NCBI GenBank assembly: GCA_002334985.1 | Contig: DDBY01000078.1 | Span: 1-12,429, forward strand | Length of the DNA: 12,429 nt | Direction of reading: 5' to 3' | Source: Micavibrio sp. UBA2020 | Lineage (GTDB): Bacteria > Pseudomonadota > Alphaproteobacteria > Micavibrionales > UBA2020 | In this document: piece after piece, positions 5,861 through 12,429 of the stretch | How positions within the stretch are numbered: position 1 is the first letter of the stretch | Layout: every line of letters begins with the position of its first letter | Program-made: the position numbers and the translations under genes | The notes under the pieces: generated by a model | What the model was told of the DNA's origin: nothing | The model's input: only the letters and a program-made list of their open reading frames with translations | Database searches by the model: none

Positions 5861-5890
5861 TTGTTAACAATTAAACAAACGATTGTTTAA
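5861..5890. repeat. two adjacent AT-rich palindromes at the transporter 3' end
   Basis: TTGTTAACAA (5861-5870) is a perfect palindrome. It is followed directly by TTAAACAA-ACGA-TTGTTTAA (5871-5890), perfect 8-bp arms. The second ends exactly where the transporter stop codon (5893-5891) begins. They are too AT-rich for a standard terminator stem; binding sites are as likely. Confidence 0.4.
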
Positions 5891-7657
5891 TCAGGCTTTT
5901 TCGTCCGTTTCCGGCTGCGTTTGCGCAGGCGCGCCCCCCGCTTTCCGGCGGCGGCGCGGGCGGCGTTTAGACTTTTCGCCCTGCGGTTTGAGGCGAGTCG
6001 GCTTGAGCTCCTTCGCTTCTTCCAGAATGGGATAGGCGATGAGGGAGATATAGCTGTTGATACGGCGGAAATCGCGCAGGATGTCGAGGTGAAGGCTGGA
6101 CGTCGCCAGCGTTTCGGCCACGCCGTCGCGCAGGCGCTTGAAATGGCTTTCCGACGCCATCATTTCCTGACTGCGCAGCACGGCCTTTTCTTCGAACAGC
6201 TGTCGCGCCATTTTGACATCACTGGTCATGAATACGTTCTGCGCCAGCGCCATGCTGTCCATGACCTTGGCATGCAGCGCCGAAATTTCGCCAAAACCCT
6301 GACGCGAGAAGTTATCCTGATTGCGGATTTTTTTCATCGCCAGTTCCATCAGGCTCTTGTCGATGATGTCGCCGATGTGCTCAAGGTTCGTCGAGAAGGT
6401 CAAAATCTGCATATAGCGGCGGCTGTCGCGTTTTTCGAGCGGCTGGTTCGACAGGCGCGCCAGATAGGTTTTGATAGATTCATAAAGACTATCGACCACC
6501 GCTTCCTGATCGCGGATGGCCTGCACCTGCCGCATGTTATTGGCGCGCAGCGCCTCCAGCGTGTCGCGCATCATGCCCTGGATAATATCGGACACGCGCA
6601 GCGTTTCGCGCGCAACGCAGGCCAGTGCGGCCGCCGGTGTCGAAATCGCCGTGGGGTCGAGATAGCGCGGCAGGCTTTCGTCTTCTTCGCGTGGACGGTC
6701 GGGCAGAATTTTTTCAGACAAGCGCGTCAGCGGTCCGATGAACGGCATGAACATCACCGCGAGCGCAAGGTTGAACGCCGTATGAAAATTCACCAGCTGC
6801 CGCGCGGGGTCGGCATCGAACTCCGCAATCAAGGGCTCCACCTGCGGCAAGAGCGGCAGGCATATCAAAACACCGAGAGAGCGGATGAGCAGGTTGCCCA
6901 GCGGCACGCGGCGCCCCGCCGGAATATCGCGCAGAGTCATGATAACCGGCGCAATCGCCCCGCCGATATTGGCGCCCAGCACCAGCGCGAAGCCCAGATG
7001 CAGCGGAATGGTACCGACAGCGGCAAAAGACATGAAAATCAGAATCATGCCGAGGCTCGAGTGCACAATCCACGTCAAAAGTGCCGCGAGCAGAATGGCC
7101 AGAACGGGCTGGCTGCTGAGGGGTTCAATCAGCACATGCACCGCTTCGGACTGGCCGAGCGGCGCGGCCACGGTTTTAATCATGCTGAGCGAAATCAGAA
7201 TAAGGCCGAGGCCGACCAGACTGCGGCCGACGTGCTTATACTGGCTTTCTTCCATCGTCTTGTTGACGATGTAGCCCGCCGTCAAAAGCACAGGCAGCAG
7301 CCAGCCAAGGTCGCGCGACAGCAGCTGCGCCGCAAGCGTCGTGCCGACATCCGCCCCCAGCATCACGGCCAGCGCCCCCGAAATAGTGACGATGTTACGC
7401 GCGGCAAAGGAGCTGACAATCAAACTGGCCGCGGTCGAGGATTGCAAAAGCGCCGCAACGCAAACGCCGACACCGAAAGCCTTGAAACGGTTGCTGGTCG
7501 AATGCGAAATCACGCGGCGCAGCGACGCACCGAAGGCGCGGTTGAGCCCCGTGCTGACCATGCTGACACCCCAAAGCAGCAGGCACACGCCGCCGACGAT
7601 GTGCAAAAGCACTTCGCTGGCGTTCATTCCTGTATCTGGCAGTTCGGCGGGCGTCAT
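5891..7657 (-). CDS. Na/Pi-cotransporter family protein with PhoU-like C-terminal domain
   Basis: A 588-residue inner-membrane protein of the NptA/YjbB type, which exports or imports phosphate with sodium. Residues 10-310 are hydrophobic with two inverted Na_Pi_cotrans repeats. The first carries QSSTA (72-76) and GADVGTT (101-107). The second carries HSSLG (199-203), where the usual Q-S-S is H-S-S, and GANIGG (228-233). Residues about 345-550 form a PhoU-like helical domain with FSTNLEHIGDI (421-431). The tail (560-588) is strongly basic, then polar. The start is uncertain: I chose ATG 7657, which has AAGGGAG 14 nt upstream; TTG 7681 and ATG 7627 are in-frame alternatives. It follows petC by 150 bp. 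The transport direction and substrate are inferred from the family. Confidence 0.86.
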   Translation of the reverse strand: MTPAELPDTGMNASEVLLHIVGGVCLLLWGVSMVSTGLNRAFGASLRRVISHSTSNRFKAFGVGVCVAALLQSSTAASLIVSSFAARNIVTISGALAVMLGADVGTTLAAQLLSRDLGWLLPVLLTAGYIVNKTMEESQYKHVGRSLVGLGLILISLSMIKTVAAPLGQSEAVHVLIEPLSSQPVLAILLAALLTWIVHSSLGMILIFMSFAAVGTIPLHLGFALVLGANIGGAIAPVIMTLRDIPAGRRVPLGNLLIRSLGVLICLPLLPQVEPLIAEFDADPARQLVNFHTAFNLALAVMFMPFIGPLTRLSEKILPDRPREEDESLPRYLDPTAISTPAAALACVARETLRVSDIIQGMMRDTLEALRANNMRQVQAIRDQEAVVDSLYESIKTYLARLSNQPLEKRDSRRYMQILTFSTNLEHIGDIIDKSLMELAMKKIRNQDNFSRQGFGEISALHAKVMDSMALAQNVFMTSDVKMARQLFEEKAVLRSQEMMASESHFKRLRDGVAETLATSSLHLDILRDFRRINSYISLIAYPILEEAKELKPTRLKPQGEKSKRRPRRRRKAGGAPAQTQPETDEKA

Positions 7658-7698
7658 GGCTGTGGCAGCAGCTCCCTTCAAAATAATAATGTGCGTGA

Positions 7699-7729
7699 CG
7701 CGCCATGCCCTTTTCGGGGGGCTGGCGCG
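7699..7729. repeat. strong hairpin between petC and the phosphate transporter gene
   Basis: CGCGCCA-T-GCCC (7699-7710) pairs with GGGC-TGGCGCG (7719-7729): 11 bp with a one-base bulge and an 8-nt loop. On the minus strand TTATTATTTT follows only after about 10 nt, so it is not a standard terminator. It may partly end petC transcripts or form a leader of the transporter gene. A second small hairpin, ACGCGC-AAAC-GCGCGT, is at 7774-7789. Confidence 0.35.
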
Positions 7730-7807
7730 ACACTTGTCTCTATTTTCCGCGTTGATACGCTGTTCTTGTTTTTACGCGCAAACGCGCGTCAGGCAAGGCG
7801 AGGTCCA

Positions 7808-8566
7808 TTAATGGACGGCGGCCCAGACCTTTCTTTTCGCAGCCAGCATGATGCCGGCGAAAACGAACATGAACAGCATAACCTTGATACCCATTTTCTT
7901 GCGCTCTTCCATGTGCGGCTCGCCCGCCCATGCCAGAAACTGGGTCACGTCTTTGGCCATTTGCTCGACGCTGGCGTCGGTGCCATCGGCATAGCTGACC
8001 GCGCCTTCAACCAGCGGCGGCGCCATGGAAATCCAGTGGCCGGCAAAATATTTGTTCCACGACATGCCGGGCAGACCTTCTTCGCCCGCGGGCGGGTTCT
8101 GATAGCCGGTCAGCAGTGCAAAGATATAATCTTCGTGGTTGTGGCGCGCCTTGACGACCAGCGACAGGTCGGGCGGCAGCGCACCGCCGTTGGCGGCGCG
8201 GGCGGCCTTGTCATTCGCGAAGGGCGCTTTGAAACGGTCGGCAGGACGCGCGGCGCGTTCAAACATGTCGCCGTCGTCGTTCGGGCCGTCAACAACCGTG
8301 TATTCGGCGGCAATCGCCTTAATCTCGTCTTCGTTGTAACCGAGCCCTGCAAGGTTGCGGTACGACAGAAGCTTCATGCCGTGGCAAGCGGAGCAGACCT
8401 GTTTATACACCTGAAAACCGCGCTGCAGCGAAGCCTTGTCATAGGTGCCGAAGACACCCTGATGGTGCCAATGCTGTTTCGGCGGTGCAACGCTTTCGGC
8501 GGCAGGCGCGGGGGCGCTGAACGCAACGAGAGCAGCCAGAACGAGCGGGAGGGATTTTTTATACAT
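7808..8566 (-). CDS. petC: cytochrome c1 of the bc1 complex
   Basis: A 252-residue periplasmic cytochrome with a signal peptide (SLPLVLAALVAFSAPAPAA, cleavage around residue 23). The haem c site is CSACH, with C58, C61 and H62. The distal ligand is in the c1 motif GHWISMAPPL, M181. A C-terminal transmembrane anchor GIKVMLFMFVFAGIMLAAKRK (225-245) with a positive cytoplasmic end is present. Cytochrome c1 takes electrons from the Rieske centre and passes them to a soluble or membrane cytochrome c. The start ATG 8566-8564 lies 5 bp after the cytochrome b stop, and its SD (AAGGGA) is inside the end of that gene, as expected for the last cistron of petABC. Confidence 0.97.
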   Translation of the reverse strand: MYKKSLPLVLAALVAFSAPAPAAESVAPPKQHWHHQGVFGTYDKASLQRGFQVYKQVCSACHGMKLLSYRNLAGLGYNEDEIKAIAAEYTVVDGPNDDGDMFERAARPADRFKAPFANDKAARAANGGALPPDLSLVVKARHNHEDYIFALLTGYQNPPAGEEGLPGMSWNKYFAGHWISMAPPLVEGAVSYADGTDASVEQMAKDVTQFLAWAGEPHMEERKKMGIKVMLFMFVFAGIMLAAKRKVWAAVH

Positions 8567-8571
8567 GATTA

Positions 8572-10032
8572 TTAGTTCCCTTTCGATGCGCAGCAGGGGT
8601 CTTCGCTAATGCTGTTCGGGACGGGCAGGGTTTTTTCCTTGCGCGCCAGATACGGCAGAATAACGAGGAAGTGCGCGAAGTAGTAAAGCGTCGCAACCTG
8701 ACCGGCGATAACCGGCCAGCCTTCGGGCAGCTGCGCGCCGGTATAGCCCAGCGTGATAAACGAAATCAGCAGCACCAGCAGGCATTTTTTGTAAATCGGG
8801 CGATAGCGCGCCGATTTGACGGGCGAGCAGTCAATCCACGGCAGCACCACCAGAAGAAGGATGGAGCCGAACATCGCCAGAACCCCTTGCAGTGCCGCGG
8901 GAATAATGACGACCTTCAGGTAAGCGGCGGCAGAGGGCTGTTCCAGATGCGTCGTCGCAATGGCCAGCAACGTGATAAGAACCAGACCGCCCAAAAGCGC
9001 GCCAAGCCCCATGAAAGCCATGTCGCGTTTTTTCTTGTCACCCTTGAAAAAGACGTAGGCAGCAGGGAAAGCCAGCAGCAGCCCGCCCATCGCCAGCAAG
9101 GCCAGCACAACCGTGAAGTCGTAAACGAAGGACTTCAGGATGGCGTAGAACGGCAGGAAGTACCATTCGGGCACGATATGCGGCGGCGTGACCATGGAGT
9201 CATAGGCCTTGAAGTGGTCGAATTCGGTGAGCGCGAGGGGCGCGAAGAACACCGTACCCAGAAACACCGTCAGGAACACGACCAGCGCGAAGCCGTCTTT
9301 GGACGTGAAATACGGGTGGAAGGGCAGCGTGTCTTTTTCGGATTTCGGCTCTACGCCCGCGGGGTTGTTGGAGCCCGTGATGTGCAGCGCCCAGACGTGG
9401 ATGAACACAACGCCCAGAATAACGAAGGGCAGCAGGAAGTGCAGCGCGAAGAAACGGTTCAGCGTCGGGTTATCGACGGAGAAGCCGCCCCAAAGCCAGG
9501 TGACCAGACCATCGCCGATGAGCGGGAATTTCGCGAACAGGCTGGTGATAACCGTCACGCCCCAGCCGGACATCTGGCTCCACGGCAGGGCGTAGCCCAT
9601 GAACGCCGTCGCCATCATCAAAAGGAAAATCACAACACCGACAATCCAAAGGATTTCACGCGGCTTTTTGTAGGAACCGAAGTAAAGCCCGCGCATGATG
9701 TGGATATAAACAGCGATGAAAAAGAACGATGCGCCGTTCATGTGAATGTAGCGCAAAAGCCAGCCGTAGTTCACGTCGCGCATAATACGCTCGACGCTGT
9801 TGAACGCCATATCGACGTGCGGCGTGTAGCTCATGGCCAGCACGACGCCGGAGACAATCATGATAATCAGCATGGTCAGCGCCATGCCGCCGAAGCTCCA
9901 GAGATAGTTCGCGTTTTTGGGCATCGGGAATACGCCGTATTCCTTGATAAGCATCGTGAAGATGGGAAGACGCTCGTCAATCCACTGGACGACGGGGTTT
10001 TGGAATTTTTCTGTCTGTGCGGGACGGGACAT
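8572..10032 (-). CDS. petB: cytochrome b of the bc1 complex, with an apparent two-helix insertion
   Basis: A 486-residue integral membrane subunit that holds both b haems and the Qo and Qi quinone sites. Haem ligands are H97/H198 (bL) and H111/H212 (bH), each pair 14 residues apart. The Qo motif PEWY is at 288-291. The normal helix F sequence [30 protein letters not shown] is at 383-412. Between the segment after PEWY ([16 protein letters not shown]) and helix F lies about 70 residues where the Rhodobacter protein, as remembered, has under 20. This stretch contains two hydrophobic helices (about 307-330 and 338-360) around a KGDKKKRD loop. The total length is about 50 above the Rhodobacter-type protein of roughly 437. 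The reading frame is intact. It is encoded 43 bp after petA. Confidence 0.96.
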   Translation of the reverse strand: MSRPAQTEKFQNPVVQWIDERLPIFTMLIKEYGVFPMPKNANYLWSFGGMALTMLIIMIVSGVVLAMSYTPHVDMAFNSVERIMRDVNYGWLLRYIHMNGASFFFIAVYIHIMRGLYFGSYKKPREILWIVGVVIFLLMMATAFMGYALPWSQMSGWGVTVITSLFAKFPLIGDGLVTWLWGGFSVDNPTLNRFFALHFLLPFVILGVVFIHVWALHITGSNNPAGVEPKSEKDTLPFHPYFTSKDGFALVVFLTVFLGTVFFAPLALTEFDHFKAYDSMVTPPHIVPEWYFLPFYAILKSFVYDFTVVLALLAMGGLLLAFPAAYVFFKGDKKKRDMAFMGLGALLGGLVLITLLAIATTHLEQPSAAAYLKVVIIPAALQGVLAMFGSILLLVVLPWIDCSPVKSARYRPIYKKCLLVLLISFITLGYTGAQLPEGWPVIAGQVATLYYFAHFLVILPYLARKEKTLPVPNSISEDPCCASKGN

Positions 10033-10054
10033 GGCGGTGCTTTCTTATCGTAAA

Positions 10055-10068
10055 GCCGGACTTCCGGC
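10055..10068. repeat. hairpin in the petA-petB gap
   Basis: GCCGGA-CT-TCCGGC is a 6-bp inverted repeat in the 43-bp spacer between the Rieske and cytochrome b genes. It could stabilise or separate cistrons of the pet message. It has no U-tract and is not a terminator. Confidence 0.35.
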
Positions 10069-10075
10069 CGTAAGT

Positions 10076-10633
10076 TTAGCCGATGCGGATGAGCGTATCG
10101 GAAACGAATTCATAGGGCGGAACGGCCAGGTTTTTCGGCGCGGGACCTTTGCGGATACGGCCGGATTTATCGTAGTGCGAACCGTGGCAGGGGCAGAACC
10201 AGCCGTTGTAGTCGCCTTTGACGTCGGCGGTCTTGCTGCCCATGGGAATGCAGCCAAGGTGCGTGCAAACACCGACCAGCACCAGCCATTCATCATGGCC
10301 GGATTTGACGCGCGACTGGTCGCTTTGCGGGTCGCGCAGTTCCTGCCACGCTTCGGCGCGCACTTCGGCGATTTCCTCTGCGCTGCGGCGGTGAACGAAA
10401 ACCGGTTTGCCGCGCCATACAACCGTGATGGTCTGGCCGGCTTGAATGCTGGTGACATCGACTTCGGTCGATGCGAGGGCAAGCGTATCCGCAGCCGGGC
10501 TCATGCTATCGACAAGCGGCCATACGGCTGTGCCTGCGGCCACCGCGCCCATGGCGCCTGCAGTCAGGTACAGAAAATCGCGGCGGGTTTCGCCATCGGC
10601 GCCGGCTGCGTGTTGTTTCTTGGTCGAGTCCAT
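10076..10633 (-). CDS. petA: ubiquinol-cytochrome c reductase Rieske iron-sulfur subunit
   Basis: A 185-residue protein, the usual alphaproteobacterial length. A twin-arginine signal-anchor [22 protein letters not shown] (17-38) places the cluster domain in the periplasm via Tat. The [2Fe-2S] ligands are C123 and H125 in CTHLGC, and C147 and H150 in CPCH; C128 and C149 form the conserved disulfide. [26 protein letters not shown] completes the Rieske fold. It oxidises ubiquinol at the Qo site and reduces cytochrome c1. It is the first gene of petABC. The start is backed by AAGGAAG on the minus strand, about 8 nt before ATG 10633-10631. The leader contains a nested inverted repeat. Confidence 0.97.
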   Translation of the reverse strand: MDSTKKQHAAGADGETRRDFLYLTAGAMGAVAAGTAVWPLVDSMSPAADTLALASTEVDVTSIQAGQTITVVWRGKPVFVHRRSAEEIAEVRAEAWQELRDPQSDQSRVKSGHDEWLVLVGVCTHLGCIPMGSKTADVKGDYNGWFCPCHGSHYDKSGRIRKGPAPKNLAVPPYEFVSDTLIRIG

Positions 10634-10690
10634 TGTTATTCTTCCTTTTTTCTGGACTTACATCCTGAGTAAGGTCATGCTGAAAAAACT

Positions 10691-10756
10691 GTCGGGCAGA
10701 TATCCCCGGCAGGCCTGCCGGTTGAGGGGAGACATTCGGCGGAGGACAGGCCCGAC
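10691..10756. promoter_or_regulatory. nested inverted repeat in the pet operon leader
   Basis: GTCGGGC (10691-10697) and GCCCGAC (10750-10756) form an outer 7-bp stem. Inside are TCCCC (10703-10707) with GGGGA (10726-10730), and CCGGCAGGCCTGCCGG (10706-10721), a perfect 16-bp palindrome that overlaps the first. It lies 58 bp upstream of petA on the minus strand and 71 bp upstream of the TraX-family gene on the plus strand. It could be an RNA leader of petABC or a DNA site. All pairs are perfect, so the transcribed strand cannot be told. Confidence 0.4.
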
Positions 10757-10826
10757 CCGCTTTCCGCAGATACTACCCTAATCAAAAACCAAAATAAACG
10801 ACCCCACGTTAAAAAAATACGGATTT

Positions 10827-11612
10827 ATGGATAATACATCCCCGCGCAAAACTTTTATTCCTCAAGTGGATGGCCGCGCGCTCGATGCCATAAAAATCTG
10901 CGCCGCCTTATTTATGGTTATTGACCATATCAACAGCACCCTTCTGGACAGCACGCGGCCGGAAATGTTTCTGATTGGCCGCGCCACCTTTCCGCTGTTT
11001 TGCTATGCGATTGCCGTGGGGCTGATGAAAGCGGGGGCGGACAAGGCGCCCGCCTATGGCCTCAAGCGCTACGCGCCGCGGTTGCTGCTTTTCGCCGTCC
11101 TGACCGAACCCATTGCACAGTTCAGCCGCGACATCGGCCCCACGGCCAACGTGCTGTTCACCCTTGCCCTCGGCGCGGCGGTGGCGGGACTTACATATAA
11201 AATGCGCGACTGGCAAATTGCCGCCCTGAGCGTCCTTGCCGTTGCGCTCATGTATCTGCCGACGCCTATCGAATTTTCATCTGCCGGCGTCATGCTGCCT
11301 GCTGCGTTTTTGCTGACGCTGCGCGGGCATAAACTGGGGATGCCCTGTCTTTTGGCGCTGCTGGCCACCATTAACATGGGCGGTTTCCGCGAACTGCTGG
11401 CGGATGAAACCGCGCCCGTCTTTGCTTTCATGCTGCTGGTGGCCCTCGCAGCCATCGTGCCGCCGCTCTACATCATCCGCAATGTCGCCGGTCTGCCGCA
11501 GGACGGCAGGTATCTGCCCAAATATTTCCTGCATATTTTCTACCCCCTGCACATACTGCTTATCGGGCTTTATGCCAGATTCGCGATGGGGATGAGTTTT
11601 AGCCCGTTTTAA
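10827..11612 (+). CDS. TraX family membrane protein (acyltransferase-like)
   Basis: A 261-residue polytopic membrane protein of the TraX family, named after the F-plasmid pilin N-acetylation protein. Visible hallmarks are the first helix LDAIKICAALFMVIDHI with the IDH motif (32-34), IGRATFPLFCYAIAVGL (50-66), RYAPRLLLFAVLTEPIAQF (81-99), and a last helix HIFYPLHILLIGLYARFAMG. About eight hydrophobic helices are evident. There are no conjugation genes nearby, so this is a chromosomal family member whose acyl donor and acceptor are unknown. The start at ATG 10827 has only a weak SD (CGGA, 10820-10823), and no clear promoter was found in the 193-bp gap to petA. A membrane protein gene follows 23 bp later, probably in the same operon. 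Confidence 0.85.
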   Translation: MDNTSPRKTFIPQVDGRALDAIKICAALFMVIDHINSTLLDSTRPEMFLIGRATFPLFCYAIAVGLMKAGADKAPAYGLKRYAPRLLLFAVLTEPIAQFSRDIGPTANVLFTLALGAAVAGLTYKMRDWQIAALSVLAVALMYLPTPIEFSSAGVMLPAAFLLTLRGHKLGMPCLLALLATINMGGFRELLADETAPVFAFMLLVALAAIVPPLYIIRNVAGLPQDGRYLPKYFLHIFYPLHILLIGLYARFAMGMSFSPF

Positions 11613-11635
11613 AATCGCCGCGCGCGGAGACTTCG

Positions 11636-12429
11636 ATGATTCTGATAATTTATATCGCCATCTTCGCCCTTGTTTTTTTTATGCGCTACCGCGCGCTCAG
11701 CGGCGGCAGCCTGACACTGCATGTCGATGACAAAGGCCGCAGTTATTACGAAACACGCCAGCCTGTCAGCAAAAAATCCGCCAATTTCAATATCCGCATC
11801 GGCCTGCCGGTAGATGCCAGACTGTTTTTCAAGGTCGCGCCGGAAACCGCGATGTCGCGCTTTTTGAAAAGCATCGGCGTTGCCGAAGAGTTCGAAACCG
11901 GCGATGCAAAAACCGACGCGCTGCTGTTCGTCAGCGACGACCCTGCGCTGTTTCAGGATTTGATGCAGGCACAAAATGTACGCACCGCTATTGACACGCT
12001 GATGGCGCAGGCACGCAAGGCGCGGCTGCGCGCCTTCGGCCACCGCCTGTGGCTGGAAGTCGATAACGTGCCGCCCGGCTGGATAGAAAGCAACCGCCAG
12101 AAAATCCTGACGCATCTTTGGGAAATCAGCGACATTGCCACCAAACGCGCAGAGAGCACGCTCGATACCGCCCCGTTTTTCAGCTACGCCCAGCGCGCCG
12201 CTTTTTTCATGGTGCTGCACGCGACGCTTTTGACCGCAGGGATTATCGGCGCGCTCGCCTATGCGGGCGGCGATGTAAATATGCTGGACATATCCAAATT
12301 CATGATGGCGTCGCTGGCACTGGTGCCCCTTACGGCGGGGCTCTGGGTTTTTGCACTGCTGGCATCGCTGAAACGCAGCATGTGGATGGTCGTGGCGCTG
12401 GGTGATTTTATTCTTATCGGACTTGCAGG
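11636..12429 (+). CDS. hypothetical membrane protein (3' end outside window)
   Basis: An open frame from ATG 11636 to the window edge, 264 codons without stop; GGAG at 11626-11629 lies 6 nt upstream. I do not recognise the family. An N-terminal helix MILIIYIAIFALVFFM is followed by a soluble region, about residues 20-185, that starts with a strand-rich part (SLTLHVDDKGRSYYETRQP...FNIRIGLPVDARLFFKVAPE), goes on to helical DPALFQDLMQAQNVRTAIDTLMAQARKA, and then RLWLEVDNVPPGWIESNRQKI. Three further transmembrane helices follow (about 187-210, 222-245, 249 to the edge). This 'helix, soluble domain, helices' layout resembles membrane-tethered sensor or stress proteins, but no motif supports a role. 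It is 23 bp after the TraX-family gene. Confidence 0.75.
   Translation, partial: MILIIYIAIFALVFFMRYRALSGGSLTLHVDDKGRSYYETRQPVSKKSANFNIRIGLPVDARLFFKVAPETAMSRFLKSIGVAEEFETGDAKTDALLFVSDDPALFQDLMQAQNVRTAIDTLMAQARKARLRAFGHRLWLEVDNVPPGWIESNRQKILTHLWEISDIATKRAESTLDTAPFFSYAQRAAFFMVLHATLLTAGIIGALAYAGGDVNMLDISKFMMASLALVPLTAGLWVFALLASLKRSMWMVVALGDFILIGLA

Noticed and set aside
5817..5890. Replication origin (CtrA box plus AT-rich palindromes)
   Set aside because: No DnaA boxes, and none of the usual origin-neighbour genes are present.
7774..7789. ACGCGC-AAAC-GCGCGT as the petC terminator
   Set aside because: On the minus strand the stem is followed by A residues, not T; on the plus strand the T-run precedes it.
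5921..8575. Very long plus-strand open frame (884 codons) opposite the transporter and petC genes
   Set aside because: Its composition is a shadow of two well-recognised minus-strand genes; it is Arg/Gln/His-rich, shows no family motif and spans their intergenic gap.
8671..10053. 460-codon plus-strand frame opposite cytochrome b
   Set aside because: Antisense shadow of petB, with an extreme His/Gln/Arg composition caused by reading hydrophobic codons backwards.
10757..10826. Promoter for petABC (-10-like TAGTAT on the minus strand, 10775-10770)
   Set aside because: Only four of six bases match and there is no acceptable -35; too weak to list as a feature.
11609..12220. 203-codon minus-strand frame opposite the last gene
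   Set aside because: Shadow of the open plus-strand membrane protein gene, which has a good ribosome site and normal composition.

Overview
The window looks like a chromosomal segment of a GC-rich alphaproteobacterium. Several genes point that way: a TrcR/DUF1013 cell-cycle regulator, DUF1192 and DUF465 small proteins, and a petABC (fbcFBC) cytochrome bc1 operon. One intergenic site also matches the CtrA consensus exactly (TTAA-N7-TTAAC). The secreted DotI/IcmL-like protein would suit a deep-branching or predatory/Micavibrio-like group, but that placement is tentative. There is no rRNA, tRNA, CRISPR array, insertion sequence or phage gene, and no sign of a recent transfer.

Left part (1-4623). 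The window opens inside the 3' end of aconitase, followed at once by a secreted DotI/IcmL-domain protein. A convergent DUF1192 gene and a divergent NAD(P)H:quinone oxidoreductase gene share an 81-bp intergenic region with overlapping promoters. Next is a tightly coupled three-gene cluster: a DUF1902/HicB-like protein, a HicA-like protein with a long C-terminal extension, and an unrecognised 110-residue protein. It has its own promoter and a palindromic candidate operator. The 207-bp gap before trcR holds a set of hairpins that look like an RNA leader. trcR ends at a near-perfect bidirectional terminator.

Middle part (4641-7657), all on the minus strand. It holds a 57-residue DUF465 protein, an alpha/beta hydrolase and a Na/Pi-cotransporter-family protein with a PhoU-like tail. 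The 252-bp gap at 5639-5890 is unusually rich. It contains a UUCG-type terminator facing left, a 29-codon ORF on the plus strand behind a strong Shine-Dalgarno, the CtrA box, and two AT-rich palindromes.

Right part (7808-12429). Rieske protein, cytochrome b and cytochrome c1 form the bc1 complex operon on the minus strand. The cytochrome b is about 50 residues longer than the usual alphaproteobacterial protein, because of an apparent two-helix insertion just after the PEWY Qo-site loop. A 193-bp divergent gap with a nested inverted repeat separates it from a TraX-family membrane protein on the plus strand. After that comes an unrecognised membrane protein that runs off the window.

Aconitase (TCA cycle), the quinone oxidoreductase and the bc1 complex belong to respiratory metabolism. 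The most interesting material is non-canonical: the extended HicA-like cluster, the cytochrome b insertion, and the structured intergenic regions at 3741-3796 and 5682-5890.
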